A DNA stretch of 64,000 nt from IMG/VR virus record IMGVR_UViG_3300048927_000157, positions 96,269 through 160,268 of that record; one strand, 5' to 3'. A program made the position numbers and the translations under genes. Source of the DNA: a virus. Within the stretch, counting starts at the first letter, position 1, and each line of letters starts with the position of its first letter. Below, piece after piece: positions 59,412 through 64,000 of this stretch. The notes beneath the pieces were generated by a model, which had not been told where the DNA came from, did not search any database, and worked only from the letters and a program-made list of their open reading frames with translations.

Positions 59412-62222
59412 TTAGTTTTTATTCATTCTAGCAATCTGAACCTGGTCTTTTGATATAGCTCTTCTGTTTGCTAACTCAGCTAATTTTAACTGAATTTCCT
59501 TTAGAGCAATCTCTTTATCAGACTGTACTTTATCTCTTTTTATTTCTGTTTCAACTTGTTTGTTACTAACCTCAGCCTGTAACTTAGTTTGTTGAAGAGA
59601 TAAGTTGGTTAAGTTTGTGATATAATCAAATCCTTCTTGGTCAGATTGTTTATCTGAGGCTCTACCAGCAGCATTAATAGCAGCAACTCTGATATCAGTC
59701 TCTCTATCTTTATCTTTAGAAATTTCATCCAATTGCCATTTCTGCTGTTCTGTTTTTCTAAGCTCTTCCTGTTGAGTTTGAATTTCTTGCATTCTTTGTT
59801 GAGATGCAGCTTGCTCTTGTTGTTGTCTGGCAACTCTGGCTCCTCTTGCAGCCTCTATAACTTCTGACATTGCATCAGAAGAAATAAGTTCAGCTAAAGA
59901 TAGCTCATCGGTTCCAAGAGTATTAGTGTTAAGAAGATATTGCTTAAACACTTCAAGTTCCTTTCTCTTCTTAGAATTTGATATTGGTGTGATACCTAAA
60001 TTTCTAAGGTGAAAATCTGGATCTGATTCTCTTAGGAAAGCCTGAGTTGCATCAATCTGAGTATAGAAAACTTGTAAGTCAATTCCTTCCTTCTGACAGT
60101 ACTGAGCAACACTTAATTGCAGCTCTAAAGCATTCTTCTTAAATGAAGAGAATTTAGAGAAATATTGTTCTGTTTGAGAGTAAGAAGCATCCTGAGATTG
60201 TCTAACTCCTTCAGCAGTTTCATATTTTGTAGGGCTACCTAATCTCTGAGGAGTCATTCCAACTTGCTCAAAAGCTTTATTTTTAATGAACTCAGCTAGG
60301 TTTACTCTATCCTGAATCTGACTAGAGAAAGATAAGTTTTGAGCAGAAAACTGATTGAAATTAGCTCCTCCTACAAGGTTTTGCTTTGATGAGTCTACAG
60401 GAACAATTCCTATATCCTTAGCAATATCCCTCATATATAATAAGGTATCTTCTGTATCTCCCCAATCCCTGAACTCAGAAGGTAGGAAGTTGATATCAAA
60501 AATAAAGAATAAACCAATTTCTTTTTCCAGTAAATTGAATATCTGATTCATAACCAGATTATACGTTACTTGGTACGGCTCAATCTTAGGTGCTAGACCT
60601 ACATCAATCATTCCTGCTACTGGAAGTAGAACATCAAATATGTTACCCTCTTCTCCTTTTATCTGAAAATCACATGGTCTAATATCCAGGTAATAAGTCT
60701 CTGGGGTTCCCCCTTGAGATGGTCCATTTAAAACCCCTGTGATCTTAGTTCCCTGCCAAACCTCAGGTATGTAGTCCCAAACAATAGTGTTAGGTTCCTG
60801 TTTCTTCTCTAAATCCATTAGAGAAATATTTTTAAGCTTCTTAATCTCGTTTTCTGAAAGGAATTCTGGAAGAATATCCTCCGTAACAAGAGCTGAAGCT
60901 AAATTGTTGTTCTCGTCATAATAACTAAGGTAACCAATTTTCTTGAATGACTTCCAGTAAACCTCCGTAACTGTCATAAGATCACTCCTAATAGAGATAT
61001 CATTTCTCAGCATTTGAAAATTAGTATGTCCTCTGTAACCTAAATCTCCTGTGACATCAGCAAGTTTAGGCAGCATAACAGGAACAGTTTCATATTCACC
61101 ATGTCTGTTCATGATTTTCTGCTCTCCTAAAGGAACCCCTAAGGAATCCTGTATATCTAGATTGAATTGGTAATCATCGTAGTTTTCAAATGGAACTATT
61201 TGAAGTCTATGAAAGTGGCTCTCAAACATTTTTTTGTATGAGATATTACCTTCTCTGTCAAAGTTGTAGTTATTATCATTGTAGTAAGCATTATTGACAC
61301 CAGCCATTTCTTCTTTCTGCTTAGCAGTAAGTTTATGACCGTATCTGGTTAATACTTGTGCTCTTGAAAACTGGTGAACTCTTCCTACATAATCTCCTTT
61401 CTCTGCTCTTTTTGTTTGTAGGTCCTCAGAAATGAAGGTATTCATCATACTCCAATTCTCAGGCTTATAGTAGTCATAAGCTACAAACATGTGTCTGAAA
61501 CATCTTCCTGTGGCTAGATACTCTATGAAGTTTTCATAGTCCATCATGTCCATGTCATGGTTGATTCTATCTTCCTCTAGTTTTAGAGAAGCCCATTTTG
61601 CAGCAACAGTTTTCCAATTTGCATCCATGTATGTCTGGATTGCAGCAGGAGTCATCTCAGCCTTTTTACTTTGAATTTGCTGAAGATATTGATTGTACTG
61701 TTCTGGGTCCTGAAATGCTTCCTGGGGAACATTAGGGTTAAGACCCATAGATAGTAATCTAGTTTCAAGTTCTCTTTCAAAATCAGTTTGTATGGTTTCC
61801 CATAATTTATCTGTCTTTGTTCTAATGTACTCATTACTAGATACATCATCATTAGTGTTGATGGAGAATTTATCACTATTTGCCATTAACTCACCAGCTA
61901 ATGCATTAATAATGATTCCAATGATATCGTAATGTCTTAGGAAAGTTGGGATTTCAACATCATTCAAAACTCTTTCTAACTCTCTGTATTGAGGCATTGC
62001 TTCTGACATCTCCGAGAATGACATTTTCCCATTAATCATTCTGAAGATATCGGTATATTTTAAATTCTTTTTAAACTGTCTGAATCCAATACTTTCAAAA
62101 GCATCAAGACATCTCTCTCTCCATGTGTCATTCTTCTTTGATAATGGAATAGCTTGAGGAGGTATTAAGTTATCACTACCACCTTGTAGTGCTGACCCAT
62201 ACCAATATCTTAAATCACTCAT
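59412..62222 (-). CDS. Portal protein (936 aa)
   Basis: The gene lies between the terminase and scaffold genes. The sequence has a helical N-terminal clip region (REL ERV helix; LETRLLSMGLNPNV), a central beta-rich part (EVWQGTKITGVLNGPSQGG; YYLDIRPCDFQI) and a long helix (YQVTYNLVMNQIFNLLEKEIGLFFIFDI), typical of large portal proteins. The C-terminal 180 residues form a Q/K-rich coiled coil (QQRMQEIQTQQEELRKTEQQ; SNKQVETEIKRDKVQSDKEI), probably the barrel. At 936 aa it is longer than most portals, but large portals with long helical barrels fit crAss-like phages. It should form the dodecameric DNA gate. Confidence 0.85.
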   Translation of the reverse strand: MSDLRYWYGSALQGGSDNLIPPQAIPLSKKNDTWRERCLDAFESIGFRQFKKNLKYTDIFRMINGKMSFSEMSEAMPQYRELERVLNDVEIPTFLRHYDIIGIIINALAGELMANSDKFSINTNDDVSSNEYIRTKTDKLWETIQTDFERELETRLLSMGLNPNVPQEAFQDPEQYNQYLQQIQSKKAEMTPAAIQTYMDANWKTVAAKWASLKLEEDRINHDMDMMDYENFIEYLATGRCFRHMFVAYDYYKPENWSMMNTFISEDLQTKRAEKGDYVGRVHQFSRAQVLTRYGHKLTAKQKEEMAGVNNAYYNDNNYNFDREGNISYKKMFESHFHRLQIVPFENYDDYQFNLDIQDSLGVPLGEQKIMNRHGEYETVPVMLPKLADVTGDLGYRGHTNFQMLRNDISIRSDLMTVTEVYWKSFKKIGYLSYYDENNNLASALVTEDILPEFLSENEIKKLKNISLMDLEKKQEPNTIVWDYIPEVWQGTKITGVLNGPSQGGTPETYYLDIRPCDFQIKGEEGNIFDVLLPVAGMIDVGLAPKIEPYQVTYNLVMNQIFNLLEKEIGLFFIFDINFLPSEFRDWGDTEDTLLYMRDIAKDIGIVPVDSSKQNLVGGANFNQFSAQNLSFSSQIQDRVNLAEFIKNKAFEQVGMTPQRLGSPTKYETAEGVRQSQDASYSQTEQYFSKFSSFKKNALELQLSVAQYCQKEGIDLQVFYTQIDATQAFLRESDPDFHLRNLGITPISNSKKRKELEVFKQYLLNTNTLGTDELSLAELISSDAMSEVIEAARGARVARQQQEQAASQQRMQEIQTQQEELRKTEQQKWQLDEISKDKDRETDIRVAAINAAGRASDKQSDQEGFDYITNLTNLSLQQTKLQAEVSNKQVETEIKRDKVQSDKEIALKEIQLKLAELANRRAISKDQVQIARMNKN

Positions 62223-62235
62223 TAAATATTTTTTG

Positions 62236-62267
62236 CAAAGATAAAAAAAATCCTTAAATTATACAAA
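62236..62267 (-). promoter_or_regulatory. Promoter of the portal gene
   Basis: Minus strand: TTTTG ending at 62264, 20 bp, TATCTTTG at 62243-62236. The ATG at 62222 is 14 bases after the box, giving a very short leader. It lies between the terminase stop and the portal start. Confidence 0.75.
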
Positions 62268-62283
62268 ATGATAAAATAAACTA

Positions 62284-64000
62284 TTAGTTAAATCCATATC
62301 TTCCTGGTCTTCTAGGACTTGAACTTCTTCCTTTTCCATAGGAATTCCTTCTTACAACATCTTTTATTCTAACTACTTTATCTTCTCTTTTCATTCTTTC
62401 TGTTTCTGTTGGTTTTTTTGTTTTAACTCTTGGTAGAACTCTAATATCATCCAAATATCTAGCCCATACTAATGCATGTGCAAAAGCAATAATTCTATCC
62501 ACGTTTTTTCCTGGTTTATAACCAATGATCTCGTCTAATAGTTGAACATCATTAATTCTTTCTATACCAAGGATTTGAACTTCATTTCCTTCATGGTCAA
62601 TATAAGATTCAACAACTTCCCAACAATAATTAATAATAACTTTTAATAAGTATTCTTTATTTTTTTGAGTTGGAGTAAGTCCATATTTATTAGTTTGTCT
62701 AGCATTACCTGATATCATTCTTTGAGCAATAACCTCACCATTGGCAAGAAGTTTGATATCCTTACCCTTAGCTTCAAGATATTGCTGAAACGAGATATCG
62801 GCATTCTCCTGAAGACATTCTGCTCCATATCCTTCTAAAAGCATTTCACAGGTTCTGTTAAAAGTATTCATAGAAGCAGGTCTGGAAACAAATGAACAAA
62901 CTATTTTATTGGCAAACTCATCTTTTAGGTTTACGAATCTTTTGAAAATATACAATGCTCCAATAGAGTCTCCTGTAGATTCTATGTGCTTATAGTGGTC
63001 AAGACCAGCTACATATGTATAATCAAAATCATTTTCTTCTGGTGGATCTTCAAATACCTGAATACCACAATCCAGAATACCTCCTTCAAAAGGAAACTCT
63101 GCAACTGGTTTTTGAGAAAATTCAAATTGGATTTGAGTGTCATTCTGACCGTGTTTCTTGAACACATCCATAACTCTACCCGTATTTCCATCTAATAAAA
63201 TTTTACTTCTATGTCTTGTAGCCTCAGCCATTGGGAAAGGATTTGAACCTCCGTCAAGGAAACAGTCCTCAGGATCTAAAGGCATGAACATTAATTCATC
63301 ATCATAAGCCTTCTTATCGGTCCTTTCTAGGTCCTTTCTTCTTTGCTTCATAACTTTAGATGATTCTTCCCATTGAGTCTCAAAAAAGTCTATTTCTGCA
63401 AGTTCTGGGTCATCTATCTCAAGATATTCACTAAGGGTAATTTTCTTTTTAGGAACCCCAGCATCAAGTGACATCTGTCCTGGGAAGAAAACTCCCCAAG
63501 ATTGTTTCTTAATCCATGTAGGTTTTCTGTTTCTTCTTTCTAACCACTCCCAATCCATAGTAATCATTTTATATACGTCAGGATTGTTAACCATTCTTTG
63601 AGCATCCCCTGCTTCTGACATCTCCCCAGATGTTCCAAATAGAATAGGAATAGTTCTCCAACCGTGCTCAGTAGCAATGGAATATTTAGCTGTGTTAAAT
63701 GTTTTTAGGAAAGAATACTTACCGATTTCATCAAATACAATAGAGTTCGGAGTAGCACCAGCAGCCTTCTGTGTAGACTTTCTAGTACCCATGTTTACAT
63801 TGGTAATAGTCATCTTGGAGAAGATCTCCTTACTGTTATCCGAATTTCTAGTACCTAGGGTTACCCCCGTGTCCCAGTCCTTACCAACCTTGTCCATCTT
63901 GAAGAATGGGTGAATGTTGTCAAGTCCATAATCTACATAATCGGCAATGTTATCTAAGTCTTTTTGGGTTCCTCCAATAACTGAATTAACCCTCAATTCC
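62284..64000 (-). CDS. Terminase large subunit, partial (N-terminus cut by window)
   Basis: The frame is open to the window end; about 571 residues are visible. A TTG at 63996-63994 could be read as a start but is an edge artefact, since codons continue upstream. Walker B is NSIVFDEIGKYSF (about 63720-63745), so Walker A lies outside the window. The nuclease domain has an aspartate in VAGLDHYKH (about 63000), the acidic residue of CLQENAD (about 62810) and an aspartate in NVDRIIAFAHAL (about 62490), the expected three metal-binding positions of the RNase H-like terminase nuclease. It powers DNA packaging and cuts the concatemer. The C-terminal tail is basic (GRSSSPRRPGRYGF). Confidence 0.85.
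   Translation of the reverse strand, partial: ELRVNSVIGGTQKDLDNIADYVDYGLDNIHPFFKMDKVGKDWDTGVTLGTRNSDNSKEIFSKMTITNVNMGTRKSTQKAAGATPNSIVFDEIGKYSFLKTFNTAKYSIATEHGWRTIPILFGTSGEMSEAGDAQRMVNNPDVYKMITMDWEWLERRNRKPTWIKKQSWGVFFPGQMSLDAGVPKKKITLSEYLEIDDPELAEIDFFETQWEESSKVMKQRRKDLERTDKKAYDDELMFMPLDPEDCFLDGGSNPFPMAEATRHRSKILLDGNTGRVMDVFKKHGQNDTQIQFEFSQKPVAEFPFEGGILDCGIQVFEDPPEENDFDYTYVAGLDHYKHIESTGDSIGALYIFKRFVNLKDEFANKIVCSFVSRPASMNTFNRTCEMLLEGYGAECLQENADISFQQYLEAKGKDIKLLANGEVIAQRMISGNARQTNKYGLTPTQKNKEYLLKVIINYCWEVVESYIDHEGNEVQILGIERINDVQLLDEIIGYKPGKNVDRIIAFAHALVWARYLDDIRVLPRVKTKKPTETERMKREDKVVRIKDVVRRNSYGKGRSSSPRRPGRYGFN

Noticed and set aside
63994-63996. TTG start codon of the terminase gene at the window end
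   Set aside because: The frame is open beyond it and the Walker A motif is missing, so the gene continues outside the window.
1-64000. tRNA genes, CRISPR arrays and insertion sequences
   Set aside because: No cloverleaf-like sequences, regular short repeats or transposase genes were seen in the intergenic regions, which are all shorter than about 225 bp.

Overview
The window looks like the late (virion) half of a large, AT-rich, tailed double-stranded DNA phage that infects a member of the Bacteroidetes, most likely a crAss-like phage (order Crassvirales). Three things point to the host group. Promoters have the Bacteroidetes form, a TTTG or TTG at about -33, then 19-20 bp, then TAnnTTTG at about -7. 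I see no Shine-Dalgarno pattern. The protein families (A-rich-leader capsid genes, giant internal virion proteins, Ig-like fibre modules, GH108 endolysin) are typical of phages of this phylum. The crAss-like assignment rests on gene order (terminase, portal, capsid, adaptors, fibres and lysis, tail adaptors, one very large tail protein, then several giant internal proteins on one strand) facing a replication module on the other. I could not test it by database search. The standard genetic code is used: TAA, TAG and TGA all terminate genes and no long reading frame is interrupted by TAG.

Layout. Bases 1-3337 (+ strand) are the end of a replication module: the C-terminal half of a DnaB-type helicase (cut by the window start), an unknown protein, a secreted RlpA-like beta-barrel protein with its own promoter, and an SF2 helicase with a C-terminal DUF3820-like domain. 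This transcript meets the opposing late transcripts at a bidirectional terminator (about 3313-3347). Everything from 3350 to 64000 is on the minus strand and reads from right to left.

Minus strand, in order of transcription: large terminase (cut by the window end), portal, a scaffold-like acidic protein and the major capsid protein (64000-56330); a structural protein, an adaptor-like protein and an abundant 677-aa virion protein (56107-52427); a 16-kb run of small cysteine-rich proteins, fibre proteins and the lysis cassette (52360-36560); an isolated phage T5 A1-like metallophosphoesterase (36423-34828); tail adaptors, a 2215-aa tail protein and a two-domain cell-wall hydrolase (34739-24658); and five large virion proteins of 765-2021 aa, probably packaged and ejected with the DNA (24596-3350).

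Regulation can be read unusually well. At least seven minus-strand promoters lie so close to their first start codon that their mRNAs should have leaders of only a few to about 20 nt. Four share a conserved spacer sequence in addition to the -33 and -7 boxes. Intrinsic terminators sit between the transcription units. The capsid gene and the 677-aa gene, which are internal to their operons, instead carry an identical 22-nt A/C/T leader just upstream of ATG. Several computed starts were corrected (34739 GTG, 44030 ATG, 1551 ATG). No RNA polymerase catalytic motif, tRNA, CRISPR array or insertion sequence was found. No gene-free stretch exceeds about 225 bases.
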